64,000 bases of DNA from CAYULW01 sp964445815 (GCA_964445815.1 CAYULW010000006.1:62001-126000); one strand, 5' to 3'. Counted from the stretch's first letter, positions 16,488-25,717 are shown. Notes: generated from the letters alone by a model not told the origin. Translations and numbers: made by a program.

Positions 16488-17254
16488 TATTGATTGAAAC
16501 TTCGAAGTTTAATTTCTGTAAGTACCTTTTTAGTGTACTGCGGAAAATCACCTTGCATCATCCAATTGTAATAAGACGGTTCTTTTTGGAAAACCTCTTC
16601 AACTCTTTTTCCTTTATGTTTTCCAAAGTTAAAAACCTCTTTCTCTTCTTCGTCAAAGACTATTCTTCCCATAAGATCAGCAGCTTTCTGTCTCGTTGAG
16701 AATTCAGAGAGAAAGTCTACATTATTTTCCAACTCGTCATAACGTTCTACTTGAGCATCAAGAATTTCCTGCGTTGCAATAATATCAGCTTCAGCGCTAT
16801 GAGCGTTGACAAGCTCTTTATTGCAATAGAACTTATAGGCAGCTACCAATGTTCTTTGCTCCATTTTATGGAAAATGTTCTGAACATCAACTAATTTTCT
16901 TGCTTTTAGACTAAAGTCTACTTCGGCTCTAAGAAATTCTTCCATTAAAAGAGGAACATCAAACTTATTCGAATTGTAGCCTGCTAAATCACTATTTCCA
17001 ATAAATTGAGCCAAACTTTTGGCAAGTGCTTTAAACGTGGGTTCATCTTTAACATCCTCATCATAAATTCCATGTACTTCCGATGAAGCTTCTGGTATAG
17101 GCATTTCAGGATTTATCCGCCTTGTCTTTATTTCCTTTTTACCATCAGGATGTAATTTTAGAATAGAAATCTCAACAATTCGATCAGAGGCGACGTTTAC
17201 ACCTGTTGTTTCTAAATCAAAAAAGACAATTGGCTTATTTAAATTTAACGTCAT
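16487..17254 (-). CDS. DnaQ-like 3'-5' exonuclease
   Basis: The 255-residue protein has an N-terminal DEDDh exonuclease domain: Exo I FFDLETTG (Asp13, Glu15), Exo II GYNSNKFDVPLL and Exo III NAHSAEADIIAT (His then Asp). It resembles epsilon-type proofreading exonucleases and RNase T. It then adds about 80 residues containing FNFGKHKGKRVEEV and YYNWMMQGDFP, a small C-terminal module seen in many Bacteroidota DnaQ-like proteins. It probably trims single-stranded DNA or RNA 3' ends. Whether it partners DNA polymerase III cannot be told. The gene starts 1 bp after the stop of the 1248-aa envelope protein gene. Confidence 0.9.
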   Translation of the reverse strand: MTLNLNKPIVFFDLETTGVNVASDRIVEISILKLHPDGKKEIKTRRINPEMPIPEASSEVHGIYDEDVKDEPTFKALAKSLAQFIGNSDLAGYNSNKFDVPLLMEEFLRAEVDFSLKARKLVDVQNIFHKMEQRTLVAAYKFYCNKELVNAHSAEADIIATQEILDAQVERYDELENNVDFLSEFSTRQKAADLMGRIVFDEEEKEVFNFGKHKGKRVEEVFQKEPSYYNWMMQGDFPQYTKKVLTEIKLRSFNQ

Positions 17255-17255
17255 T

Positions 17256-20200
17256 TTACTTTACAAAAATTCTGACGTATTGATACTTTTCGTATTCCCT
17301 CACATTAGTATCCCAATCTCCTTTATATTCAGGTCCCGTGATAAGCGTATTTATGTCAACAAAGTTGTATTGATCAGGCTTGATACCTCTCTCTTTAAAA
17401 ATTTGCTCAAGAAGGGCTTTCGTATCGTAAGCTCTTTTCTTAGTTAGAATAGAGTTGGTCTTCCAGGTTTTTGTGGGAACTTTAGAAGCGCTGGATGTTA
17501 TGATAATATCCACATAACCTCTGATCTCAACAAGTTCCGCAATATCATTAATAAAGGCTACAAAGTCTTTGTTTTGTTTATTAATATCCTTTGCATTATA
17601 GATGAAATACCTCTGGAAGTATGCAATAACATTTCTGAGTTCTGCAGGTCTTGGATAAGTTTCTTTCAGATCAGGTCTATCCTCAATGTCCATTGTATAG
17701 GATTTAACTTTCACCGGCGGTACATAATGGAATTCGCTATCTGATTCTTGTATTAAAGAAACTTGTTGTCTAATCTCAGATGAGACAACTAATTCTACAT
17801 CATCAATGACCTTATCTTCAAAGACAATCCAAAACTCTTTATCTAAATTTAATTTTCTAAATTTAAACTGCCTGAAATCCTCTGTTCTAAACCTTTCGAT
17901 TAGCTTTCTGTTTTCATCCTCAACTCGAGCATATGTATTTGGTAAACTGCCTTTAACCACACTTAAAGTTGCTGGGGGGATATACTCATATACTCCTTCT
18001 TTGACTTTCATGAACTTTAAGACTTCCCCACTATGGTTTTTAAGTTCAATGAAATCATCATCAGGGTAATCCCCTTCATAAGTAATTTTGTAGTACTCGT
18101 CAGGATTTAATTTTTGATAGTTAAATTCTTCAACATTATCAGTAATCTCGCGCTGCATCAAGTTGGCATCTTTATCTTCAAGCTTAACCATTATTTGGCC
18201 ATCCGTTTTTGTCGAATCAACTTTTGGTGAAACAGGTGGGACATATTCATAAACGCCCTCTTTAACCTTCATAAATTTTAGAACTTCTCCATTATGATTC
18301 GTCAATTCGATAAAATCATCATCCGGAAAGTTACCTTCGTAAGTGATTTTATAGTAATTATCAGTATCTAACCTTTGGTAGTTGAACTCATTGACATCGT
18401 CGGTAATTTCACGTTGCATGAGGTTAGCATTTGCGTCTTCAAGTTTCACAAAAACAGGATCATACTTATATAAACCACGATCAATTTTTCTAAAAAGAAG
18501 TAGATCGTAGTCGGCGTTAGCAACAACCAATTTGATGTCTTCAGGGAAGTCACCTTCAAACTCAATGAAATAGATTTGTTTTAAATCTAAATTGATAAAG
18601 TTGAAATTACCAACGCTATCAGTCGCCGTTCTTTTGATCAAAATTCTGTCTTCATTTTGTAATAGAACGCCTAAATCTACAACAGGCTCATCGTTAGAAG
18701 TAACGGCACCATCAATATCAACAAGCTTGAGTTTTGGAGCAGCGACAGGTACATACTCATATATTCCTTCCGCAATTTTTCTAAATTCTAACTTTTCTTG
18801 TTTTTCATTATATAGAAGAATTTCACTATCATCAGGAAAGTCTCCTTCAAAAGTAATTCTGTATTTCTGATCAAGGTCTAGTTTTTGGAAGTTGAATTCA
18901 CCATATTGATCGGTTGTTTCCTGCTGAATGAGTTCCTTTTCTTCATTCTCTAATTTTACACTTAAACCAACAAGAGGATCTCCGGCAGTTTTAACTTGGC
19001 CTTTTATTTCTTTGGCTCTTATTCCATAGTATTCATAAGGTTGGAGCGTTGGAACAAATATGTAAGTGTTTTTATCAATTTGCTCGAAAGTGAGCAGTTC
19101 TCCTTTGTCATTTTCGACATCAATGGTATACCCTAATACTGGTCTTAGCTCTTCTTCTGCTATGATCTCAATTAGGTAGGTATTAGTAGGGTCTAATTTA
19201 GTGAAGTTAAAAACACCAACGTCATCCGTTTCTGTTTGCTCTAATAGTTCCTTATCTTCATTCATTAAGAGAATTTTGATGCCTGGCATAGGATCACCGT
19301 CTTTAGCCAATTGGCCTTTTACGTTTGCCAAGTCCAAAGGAGTAGTTTCTATTGTTCCCATCTCATCACCAACACGAACAGGCCTCAGTTTAATCTCCTT
19401 ATAAATTTCCTGATAATTGGCCCCTGATGGGACATAAATGTCTTCTTCATAGGTTTCATATCCATCAGATTCATAGGTAAAATGATAGCTAGTATTTGTT
19501 TCAAGAATTGCTGAAAATTGACCATCTCGAGATCTTGGAGTGTAGTAACCGACTAATTCTCCTGTATTATTATTTATTATGGTTACTAGGGCTCCTGAAG
19601 GTGGAACAAAACGATCTATAAAAGTAAATTCACCCCGGTATAATGTGATGGCAGATTCTTCGGCATCAAGAAGCTGAAGCATGTAAACATCTTTTTCTCC
19701 ATAACCTTCTTCTTTAAATGAAGAAAAATAAGCTCTTTTACCATCGGGTGTTGTTACAAAGAAGACATCATCATCAACTGAATTGATTGGATATCCCATA
19801 TTTTTTGGGCTTGTCCAACCTGAATCGGTGTTAACAGCATACATGATATCATACCCCCCCATACTCTCATGCCCATTTGAACTAAAGTATAATGTCTTGC
19901 CATCAGGGTGCATAAAAACACCATCCTCATCAAACTCTGAATTCAGTATGGGGCCTGCATTTTGAGCTAGTGCCCAATCACCGGTAGGAAGTCTCTTACA
20001 TTTGTATATATCTTTTCCACCTAAGCCACCTTCTCTATCACTTATAAAGTAGAGTTCTTTACCATCTGGCGTTACTGTTACATGTGTTTCATAAGCTTTG
20101 GTATTAATATTTGATCCCAATTTTTTAGGGTCAGACCATTCTTCGATTCCCGCTGAGTCAGCTAGCAGTTTACTTTCAAATAGTTCACCATTTCCATTTA

Positions 20201-21002
20201 TATCTTTATAGATATATAATGTGCGACCATCAATTGATAGGTTAACTGTTGCTTCATGCCCTTCTGTATTAATGTTCAAAGGCATGGGTTCTTCCCAAAC
20301 ATCGGTCTTCTCATTTTTAAATGAAACATAAAGGTCTTCGTACATCATCCCGTCGATAGGGTCATAAATCTCATAGTTAGAGCTGTCTTTTCTTAATCTT
20401 CGAGAAGTAAAATAGATTGCCGTTTCATCAATTCTAACTACAGGACTAAAATCCGGATAGAAGCCATTAAGTAAATCTCCCAAATTTGTTGTCTCAATAT
20501 TTACTGGATTTGTAACCGCTTTTTGCGCATATTCAGCCATTTTAAGCTGTTTCGACACATCCTTCCATAGATAATGTTTCTCATTAATGAACTTTCTAAA
20601 CTTTAGTAAGTTATCGCGTGCTTCGATGAACTGATAATCATTGTGCTGAGTGAGAGCCAGATAGTATAAAGCATCAACAGGTGCTTTCTTTTCTCTGGGA
20701 TCAAAGGGAGAATAGTTAGGACTAACATTTTCGGAAGCGAGCTTTAGATAGGGAAGAGCTTTTTCTTTCTCCTTTTCATTGAATGACTTTAGATAGGTCA
20801 GACCTAAGTTGAAATTAATATTAGCATTTTTCTCATCTTTTTCATGTAACTCTAATAAATAGGGTTGTGCTGCTGCAAACCTATTCTCATCTATGAGATA
20901 TAATGCCTCAGTTAACTTTTCTTTATCGCTTAATTGAGCAAGTGAGGTCATGCTAAGAAGCATGAATATTACTGGAAGTAGTCTAAATAATCGACTCATC
21001 AT
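17256..21002 (-). CDS. Large TPR-PD40-(repeat)-OmpA-like envelope protein
   Basis: The 1248-residue exported protein has a signal peptide ending near SLAQ (residue 22), TPR-like helices (about 25-170) and a PD40 beta-propeller (about 185-450, repeated FTSRR, YFISDREGG, LYFSSNG, AYFSSFKEEG). A carboxypeptidase-regulatory-like domain follows (about 460-545), then a string of homologous 85-110-residue modules (about 560-1110). The diverged OmpA-like C-terminal domain (about 1125-1248) reads RGYVDIIIT and NSILTKKRAYDT in place of GHTD and NxxLSxxRAxxV. The order resembles the T9SS-associated PorE type scaffold but is much longer. Likely periplasmic, bound to peptidoglycan through the OmpA-like end. 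A TAnnTTTG box lies 22 nt upstream. Confidence 0.85.
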   Translation of the reverse strand: MMSRLFRLLPVIFMLLSMTSLAQLSDKEKLTEALYLIDENRFAAAQPYLLELHEKDEKNANINFNLGLTYLKSFNEKEKEKALPYLKLASENVSPNYSPFDPREKKAPVDALYYLALTQHNDYQFIEARDNLLKFRKFINEKHYLWKDVSKQLKMAEYAQKAVTNPVNIETTNLGDLLNGFYPDFSPVVRIDETAIYFTSRRLRKDSSNYEIYDPIDGMMYEDLYVSFKNEKTDVWEEPMPLNINTEGHEATVNLSIDGRTLYIYKDINGNGELFESKLLADSAGIEEWSDPKKLGSNINTKAYETHVTVTPDGKELYFISDREGGLGGKDIYKCKRLPTGDWALAQNAGPILNSEFDEDGVFMHPDGKTLYFSSNGHESMGGYDIMYAVNTDSGWTSPKNMGYPINSVDDDVFFVTTPDGKRAYFSSFKEEGYGEKDVYMLQLLDAEESAITLYRGEFTFIDRFVPPSGALVTIINNNTGELVGYYTPRSRDGQFSAILETNTSYHFTYESDGYETYEEDIYVPSGANYQEIYKEIKLRPVRVGDEMGTIETTPLDLANVKGQLAKDGDPMPGIKILLMNEDKELLEQTETDDVGVFNFTKLDPTNTYLIEIIAEEELRPVLGYTIDVENDKGELLTFEQIDKNTYIFVPTLQPYEYYGIRAKEIKGQVKTAGDPLVGLSVKLENEEKELIQQETTDQYGEFNFQKLDLDQKYRITFEGDFPDDSEILLYNEKQEKLEFRKIAEGIYEYVPVAAPKLKLVDIDGAVTSNDEPVVDLGVLLQNEDRILIKRTATDSVGNFNFINLDLKQIYFIEFEGDFPEDIKLVVANADYDLLLFRKIDRGLYKYDPVFVKLEDANANLMQREITDDVNEFNYQRLDTDNYYKITYEGNFPDDDFIELTNHNGEVLKFMKVKEGVYEYVPPVSPKVDSTKTDGQIMVKLEDKDANLMQREITDNVEEFNYQKLNPDEYYKITYEGDYPDDDFIELKNHSGEVLKFMKVKEGVYEYIPPATLSVVKGSLPNTYARVEDENRKLIERFRTEDFRQFKFRKLNLDKEFWIVFEDKVIDDVELVVSSEIRQQVSLIQESDSEFHYVPPVKVKSYTMDIEDRPDLKETYPRPAELRNVIAYFQRYFIYNAKDINKQNKDFVAFINDIAELVEIRGYVDIIITSSASKVPTKTWKTNSILTKKRAYDTKALLEQIFKERGIKPDQYNFVDINTLITGPEYKGDWDTNVREYEKYQYVRIFVK
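17973..18443 (-). repeat. Recent intragenic duplication, 87-codon period
   Basis: Two copies within the 1248-aa gene, 18443-18234 and 18182-17973 (minus strand), start exactly 261 bp apart. They encode near-identical segments of about 70 residues, each with NLMQREIT, YYKITYEG, DDDFIEL and EVLKFMKVKEGVYEY. Flanking modules are clearly homologous but much more diverged, so this pair is the youngest duplication in the array. Confidence 0.85.
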
Positions 21003-21024
21003 CGGATTGTAAATGTTAGTAAAA

Positions 21025-21032
21025 CAAATATA
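21025..21032 (-). promoter_or_regulatory. Putative -7 box (TATATTTG) for the 1248-aa protein gene
   Basis: Minus-strand TATATTTG matches TAnnTTTG and ends 22 nt before the ATG at 21002. It would drive the envelope protein, exonuclease and FAH genes, which are spaced by one base or overlap. No clear -33 TTTG was found. Confidence 0.4.
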
Positions 21033-21095
21033 TTTCTTTGAAAAGGATTATTATAATAAAAGTGAGTTTATATCTAACAATTCAATGTTTATCGA

Positions 21096-22406
21096 TTAAA
21101 TTTCTCTATTGATGTCAAAATCTTCCAAGATTTTTCCAACTCTCTGCACAAAACTTCCACCTAAAGACCCGTCAACAACTCGATGGTCATATGAAAGTGA
21201 AAGGAACATCATGTGTCTTATGCCTATCGTATCTCCAAGGGGTGTTTCTATAACCGCAGGTTTTTTTCTAATAGCTCCTACCGCCATAATTGCTACTTGA
21301 GGCTGATTGATAATAGGTGTTCCCATCACATTACCAAAAGTGCCAACATTTGTTACCGTAAAAGTTCCTCCGCTTATTTCATCGGGCGCTAATTTATTGC
21401 TTCTGGCACGGTGAGCTAAGTCGTTTACAGATTTAGATAAACCAACAAGATTCTTTTGGTCTGCATCTTTAATTACAGGGACAATTAAGTTGCCACTCGG
21501 CAATGCCGTAGCCATTCCTAAATTAATATGCTTTCTTTTTATAATTCTATCTCCATCTACAGAAACATTTATTAAAGGCATTTCTTTTATTGCCTTTGCT
21601 ACAGCCTCCATAATGATTGGAGTAAAAGTGATTTTTTCACCTTCACGTTTTAAGAACTCATTTTTTACTTTGTTTCTCCATAGAACCATATTTGTCACAT
21701 CTGCTTCAACAAATGAGGTTACGTGGGCAGAAACTTTTTTCGACATGGTCATGTGTTCAGAAATCATCTTACGCATACGATCCATTTCGATGATTTCGTC
21801 TCCATCCATTAAGCTGACATTTGATGGTTTGATCTTAGTGGGTTCATTCTGTGTGACTGTTTGATTAGAGGTTGACTCAACTTTAGACGTATTAGTTTTA
21901 GATTGAATATAATTCAATACATCATTTTTCGTAATCCGATCATTTAGTCCGGAGCCTTTAATCTGATCCAATTCTTGAGAAGAGATGCCTTCCTTATTAG
22001 CAATGCTTCTTACCAATGGAGAGAAAAATTTTCCGCTTTCTGAGGTTTTTGTCAAGCCTGTTGAATCATTGTTTATAATACTCTCAGGTTTACTCTTTTC
22101 ATCAGGCAACTTGACCTCAGACTCTTTTGTTGTTTTCGTTTGCTCGGGAGACGAAACATTATCTCCTTCAACCTCAATAATTGCAATAGCTTGACCAACC
22201 TGAACCACATCTTCTTCATGAAAAAGTAATTTTTTAATTACTCCTGATTCAGGTGCAGGAATTTCAGAATCAACTTTATCAGTTGCTATTTCGATAACGG
22301 GTTCTTCTGCTTCTACATTGTCGCCTTCCGCTTTTAGCCATTTTGTAATAGTAGCTTCAGCAACACTTTCCCCCATCTTGGGCATAATTAGTTCAATTTC
22401 TGCCAT
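21096..22406 (-). CDS. 2-oxoacid dehydrogenase E2 component (dihydrolipoamide acyltransferase)
   Basis: The 436-residue E2 protein has one N-terminal lipoyl domain (lipoyl Lys44 in EIATDKVDSEI), a Ser/Thr/Glu-rich linker, and a peripheral subunit-binding domain (FSPLVRSIANKEG, about 130-165). The catalytic acyltransferase domain ends with the active-site SYDHRVVDG (His about residue 409). It transfers an acyl group from lipoyl to CoA in a 2-oxoacid dehydrogenase complex. Branched-chain (BkdB), 2-oxoglutarate (OdhB) and pyruvate types share these features. A single lipoyl domain and stand-alone locus favour a branched-chain or mixed type. No E1 or E3 gene is adjacent. A -7 box lies 22 nt upstream. 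Confidence 0.93.
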   Translation of the reverse strand: MAEIELIMPKMGESVAEATITKWLKAEGDNVEAEEPVIEIATDKVDSEIPAPESGVIKKLLFHEEDVVQVGQAIAIIEVEGDNVSSPEQTKTTKESEVKLPDEKSKPESIINNDSTGLTKTSESGKFFSPLVRSIANKEGISSQELDQIKGSGLNDRITKNDVLNYIQSKTNTSKVESTSNQTVTQNEPTKIKPSNVSLMDGDEIIEMDRMRKMISEHMTMSKKVSAHVTSFVEADVTNMVLWRNKVKNEFLKREGEKITFTPIIMEAVAKAIKEMPLINVSVDGDRIIKRKHINLGMATALPSGNLIVPVIKDADQKNLVGLSKSVNDLAHRARSNKLAPDEISGGTFTVTNVGTFGNVMGTPIINQPQVAIMAVGAIRKKPAVIETPLGDTIGIRHMMFLSLSYDHRVVDGSLGGSFVQRVGKILEDFDINREI

Positions 22407-22428
22407 TTTTCTTTAAAATTTTGAGTTG

Positions 22429-22436
22429 CAAAATTA
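22429..22436 (-). promoter_or_regulatory. Putative -7 box (TAATTTTG) for the E2 gene
   Basis: Minus-strand TAATTTTG matches TAnnTTTG and lies 22 nt before the ATG of the E2 gene. Position and orientation fit a short-leader promoter; a -33 element is not convincing. Confidence 0.38.
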
Positions 22437-22528
22437 GTTAAAAAATAGATGTTCTATGTCCGACAAAATCTACAGTTTACGGTATTCTTTGAGTCCAGGA
22501 TATACGTTAAGGCTTAATTTAGCGTTTA

Positions 22529-23134
22529 ATGTCAATGCGATTTAAGGTCGGTTTGTTTTTTACACTGATTGTGAATTTAGTACTAGGTCAAAGTTCAAGA
22601 ATAAATGATTTTGGACTTAGCAAAACTGATAATAACAAAGTGATCGTTTCCTGGACAATGAATGCTGGCTCAACTTGTTTTGATTTGGCCGTTGAAAGAT
22701 ATATAGACAATCAGTTCAAGACCGTTTATACCTATCCGGGCATATGCGGTGATTTTGATGAGGAAACATATTATAATTGGGTTGATGAAAGTGTTTCAAA
22801 CTATACAAAACAGACTTATCGTATCAGGCTTGAACAAGGAGAATATACTAAACCCCTGACAATTGATCTAGACTCGGATCTTGCCGAAAATGATGTTGTG
22901 CTTTTTCCGAACCCCACTAATGAAGTACTTCATGTTAAATTCAGAAATGAAGAATTCAATGTCTTGAATATAGAAATTTTAGACAGTAACGGGCACGTGT
23001 TTTTTAAAGGAAATACCCAAGCATCAAAGTCTTTCAGAGTCTCAATTGCCAACTTTCCGTCAGGACTTTATTACATTAGAATCTTTGATGCTTCTTACTC
23101 GGATCAACTTGTAAAGTCGTTTTTAGTTAATTGA
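22529..23134 (+). CDS. Small secreted protein with T9SS type A sorting domain
   Basis: The 201-residue protein has a signal peptide (about residues 1-20, MSMRFKVGLFFTLIVNLVLG). A single beta-rich domain of about 90 residues follows, with two Cys (CFDL and CGDF) that could form a disulfide. The C-terminal type A T9SS sorting domain starts at about residue 120: LFPNPTNEVLHVKF, IEILDSNGHVFF, FPSGLYYIRIF and a basic/hydrophobic end VKSFLVN. It is therefore predicted to be exported and attached to, or released from, the cell surface. The N-terminal domain matches nothing I recognise by eye. It is convergent with the GT2 gene, overlapping by 8 bp. Confidence 0.85.
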   Translation: MSMRFKVGLFFTLIVNLVLGQSSRINDFGLSKTDNNKVIVSWTMNAGSTCFDLAVERYIDNQFKTVYTYPGICGDFDEETYYNWVDESVSNYTKQTYRIRLEQGEYTKPLTIDLDSDLAENDVVLFPNPTNEVLHVKFRNEEFNVLNIEILDSNGHVFFKGNTQASKSFRVSIANFPSGLYYIRIFDASYSDQLVKSFLVN

Positions 23135-25085
23135 CTCTACAAAGGTTGTGTAAATTGCGAAAAATGATTTCGATATCTTTTACTAAGCTATAATCTCTTC
23201 CATATTCGATATTAAGTTGTTCAATCGTATCTGATGTTATAGCACTATTAGAAATGCCATCTGATGGGTTGAGAATGCCCTTTTTTATTTTTAAGTTTTC
23301 ACTTTTTAATTCGTCTGAATTGTAAAAGCTCACAAAAGAGATATTACCAAATAATACTCTGAATAAATTTTGATATAAAGAAAGACGAAAAGCATTTATC
23401 AAGAGTAGGAGAGGACTTAGAATCAAAAATAGAATCGACAAACAAATATCGAGTACTCTTTTATTTTGCTGATTAACCGGTTTAAGAATTGCATTTGCAC
23501 CAATAATGTAGTACTCTCCTGAGTTTTCTATGCTGTTTGATCCGATAATATACAAACTTTCGGGCGGGGCGATCTTAAAGTCGACATCCAAATGTTCTAT
23601 CTCAGCCATCTTTTCAATGATGGTTTTAAAATCAATGTCTTTAGAGCAAAAGATAATTTCGTTTATTTCATAAATCTGAACAATATCGCTAAGCTGATTT
23701 ATTTTTCCTGTATAGTTGAATTCATTGCTACCAGATGTGGGATTTATATAGACAATAGCTTCCGGTTGGATAAGAGTGTCTTTTAGAAATTTGCTAATTC
23801 TTTCTAGTTCATTTCTTTCTCCAATAATTGCTATTCTTGGCTTTACTTCTTTAGCCAATGTTCTAAGTCCAATCCTATTGAAAATCATACGGTAAAGCGG
23901 AATTGAAATACAACTCCATATCACAGTGAATAGAACAATAGCTCTTGAAAACCGATATGCCTCTTCAAGCAAAGAATATGAAATTAGAAGAAGAAGAGAA
24001 CCTAAGAATGCGCCCTTAAGAATTGAAGTAAACCTGGTTGGAATGTAATAGGCTCTTGAAAAGAAAAAACTGACAATATAAATAATCAGGATTATTGGTA
24101 TTCCATATAACTCAACTTCTTTTGGATAGCTTCCGCCTTCTACGAATTTTACTTCATCTTCATAATAGTTCTTAAATGTATAAACTCCTGCAAAAAGCAC
24201 AATTGAATCGCTCAGCGGAAGCAGTATATTTTTGATCGTACGTGTAATAATTGCAAGTATCGCTCTTAGGTAGATTGCCAGATTAATCAATATGGAGAAT
24301 GCCTTTGCATTTTTGTCAGAAAAATGCTTTTTGGCAAAAATGATCATTGCATTATAAAAGACGAAAACATAATTGATGCTGCTTTTTTTTGTGCTTTCAC
24401 CTTTGTAATGAATAATCGAAGAATCAGCAAAGTAGTGATTTTCGTAACCTGCCTTTATAATGCGATATGATAAGTCAATGTCTTCACCATACATGAAAAA
24501 ACTTTCGTCTAAAAGCCCAATTTCATCAAGTACTTTTTTTCTAAGTAGCATGAAAGCACCACTTAGAATTTCTATGCTATGGTTTTCTTCTTTAGATAAA
24601 TGTCCCAGGTGATACTGTCCAAATCGTTTTGACTTTGGGAACAGGTTAGAAAGTCCAAAGATTTTATAAAAGGCTACTGAAGGAGTTGGAAGTCCTCTTT
24701 TCGATTCGGGTAGAAAGTTCCCTTTTCCATCAATCATTCGAATACCCAACCCACCGACTTTTGAATTGGCATCCATATAATTACAACACTTTGTTAATGT
24801 ATCTTCTTCAATTACGGTGTCGGGATTGAGCAGCAAAACATATTCGCCTTTGGCCATTTTAATGGCTTGGTTGTTTGCTTTTGAAAAGCCTAAATTTTCT
24901 TTGTTGTCTATAAGTTTGACTTCCGGAAACTTCTCGCGAACCATTTGCACTGATCCGTCTACTGAATTATTATCGACAACAAAAACTTCGGCGTTTAGAT
25001 CTTTTGTAGCGTTTTTAACAGACAGCAAGCAATTCTCTAGGAAGTACTGAACATTATAATTGACTATAACAATGGATAGCTTCAT
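23127..25085 (-). CDS. GT2 glycosyltransferase fused to membrane/Rossmann segment and degenerate sugar-phosphotransferase domain
   Basis: The 652-residue protein starts with a GT2 domain (about 1-230: VNYNVQYFLENCL, VDNNSVDGS, LNPDTVIEEDTL, EDIDLSYR), typical of rhamnosyl-type transferases. Residues 265-400 hold several membrane helices. A Rossmann segment follows (IAIIGERNELERI, about 425), like the N-terminal part of WbaP/WcaJ-type polyprenyl glycosylphosphotransferases. The end (541-652) begins like the transferase domain (KRVLDICLS plus membrane helix). It then jumps after about seven residues to VLFGNISFVSF and a late SLVKDIEIIFRNL, so the central catalytic KFRSM/Glu/Asp part is absent. 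The gene is 11 bp behind recR. GT2 activity is likely; the C-terminal half may be a membrane or regulatory platform. Confidence 0.85.
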   Translation of the reverse strand: MKLSIVIVNYNVQYFLENCLLSVKNATKDLNAEVFVVDNNSVDGSVQMVREKFPEVKLIDNKENLGFSKANNQAIKMAKGEYVLLLNPDTVIEEDTLTKCCNYMDANSKVGGLGIRMIDGKGNFLPESKRGLPTPSVAFYKIFGLSNLFPKSKRFGQYHLGHLSKEENHSIEILSGAFMLLRKKVLDEIGLLDESFFMYGEDIDLSYRIIKAGYENHYFADSSIIHYKGESTKKSSINYVFVFYNAMIIFAKKHFSDKNAKAFSILINLAIYLRAILAIITRTIKNILLPLSDSIVLFAGVYTFKNYYEDEVKFVEGGSYPKEVELYGIPIILIIYIVSFFFSRAYYIPTRFTSILKGAFLGSLLLLISYSLLEEAYRFSRAIVLFTVIWSCISIPLYRMIFNRIGLRTLAKEVKPRIAIIGERNELERISKFLKDTLIQPEAIVYINPTSGSNEFNYTGKINQLSDIVQIYEINEIIFCSKDIDFKTIIEKMAEIEHLDVDFKIAPPESLYIIGSNSIENSGEYYIIGANAILKPVNQQNKRVLDICLSILFLILSPLLLLINAFRLSLYQNLFRVLFGNISFVSFYNSDELKSENLKIKKGILNPSDGISNSAITSDTIEQLNIEYGRDYSLVKDIEIIFRNLHNLCRVN

Positions 25086-25096
25086 GTCTAATGTCC

Positions 25097-25717
25097 TTAT
25101 TTTATGAACGAATTTTCATAAGGAACTCTATCAATTAAAGATTTACCAAGAGTGAGTTCGTCTGCATACTCAAGTTCATCTCCAATTGATACCCCTCTGG
25201 CAATGGTTGTAATCTTAACATCTAAAGAATGTAGTTTTTTGTAAAGATAAAAGTTTGTCGTATCTCCTTCCATGGTTGTACTCATAGCAAGTATAATTTC
25301 TCTTACATTGCCATTAATCACCCGATTAAGGAGTTCGTCAATTTTGAGGTCCTTAGGTCCGATGCCATCCATGGGCGAAATTTTTCCTCCTAGTACGTGA
25401 TATACTCCTCTATATTGCATTGTGTTTTCAATAGCAATAACGTCTCTAATATCTTCTACAACGCATACCGTATCTTTTTCTCTAGATGTACTATTGCATA
25501 TTGAACAAATCTCAGTATCAGATATATTATAGCAAGATGTGCAGTAATTAATACCCTCTATTAGGCTAATGAACGACTGGGCAAACTGATGAACTTCTTT
25601 TTTGTTCTTACTGAGTAAATTTAGAGCCAATCTCATTGCTGTTCTTCTGCCAATACCGGGTAAAGTATTGAATTGTTCTACTGCCTGATCTAAGAGTTTT
25701 GAGGGAAGTTTTTCCAA
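25097..25717 (-). CDS. recR: Recombination mediator protein RecR
   Basis: The 206-residue protein has the full RecR layout: an HhH motif (LPGIGRRTAMRLALNLL), a four-Cys zinc finger (Cys59, Cys62, Cys71, Cys74), a Toprim domain (VVEDIRDVIAIE, then YHVLGGKISPMDGIGP) and the Walker-B-like C-terminal ARGVSIGDELEYADE. With RecF/RecO it loads RecA at gaps. The start is TTG, giving MEKLPSKLLDQAV, which aligns with the usual PSKLLE start; no ATG is nearby. The downstream GT2 gene follows by 11 bp and is likely cotranscribed. A -7 box lies 22 nt upstream. Confidence 0.96.
   Translation of the reverse strand: MEKLPSKLLDQAVEQFNTLPGIGRRTAMRLALNLLSKNKKEVHQFAQSFISLIEGINYCTSCYNISDTEICSICNSTSREKDTVCVVEDIRDVIAIENTMQYRGVYHVLGGKISPMDGIGPKDLKIDELLNRVINGNVREIILAMSTTMEGDTTNFYLYKKLHSLDVKITTIARGVSIGDELEYADELTLGKSLIDRVPYENSFIK

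Noticed and set aside
23127..23465. Calling the end of the GT2 protein an active phosphoglycosyltransferase
   Set aside because: The region between the membrane helix and the GNISF motif is too short to contain the catalytic residues.
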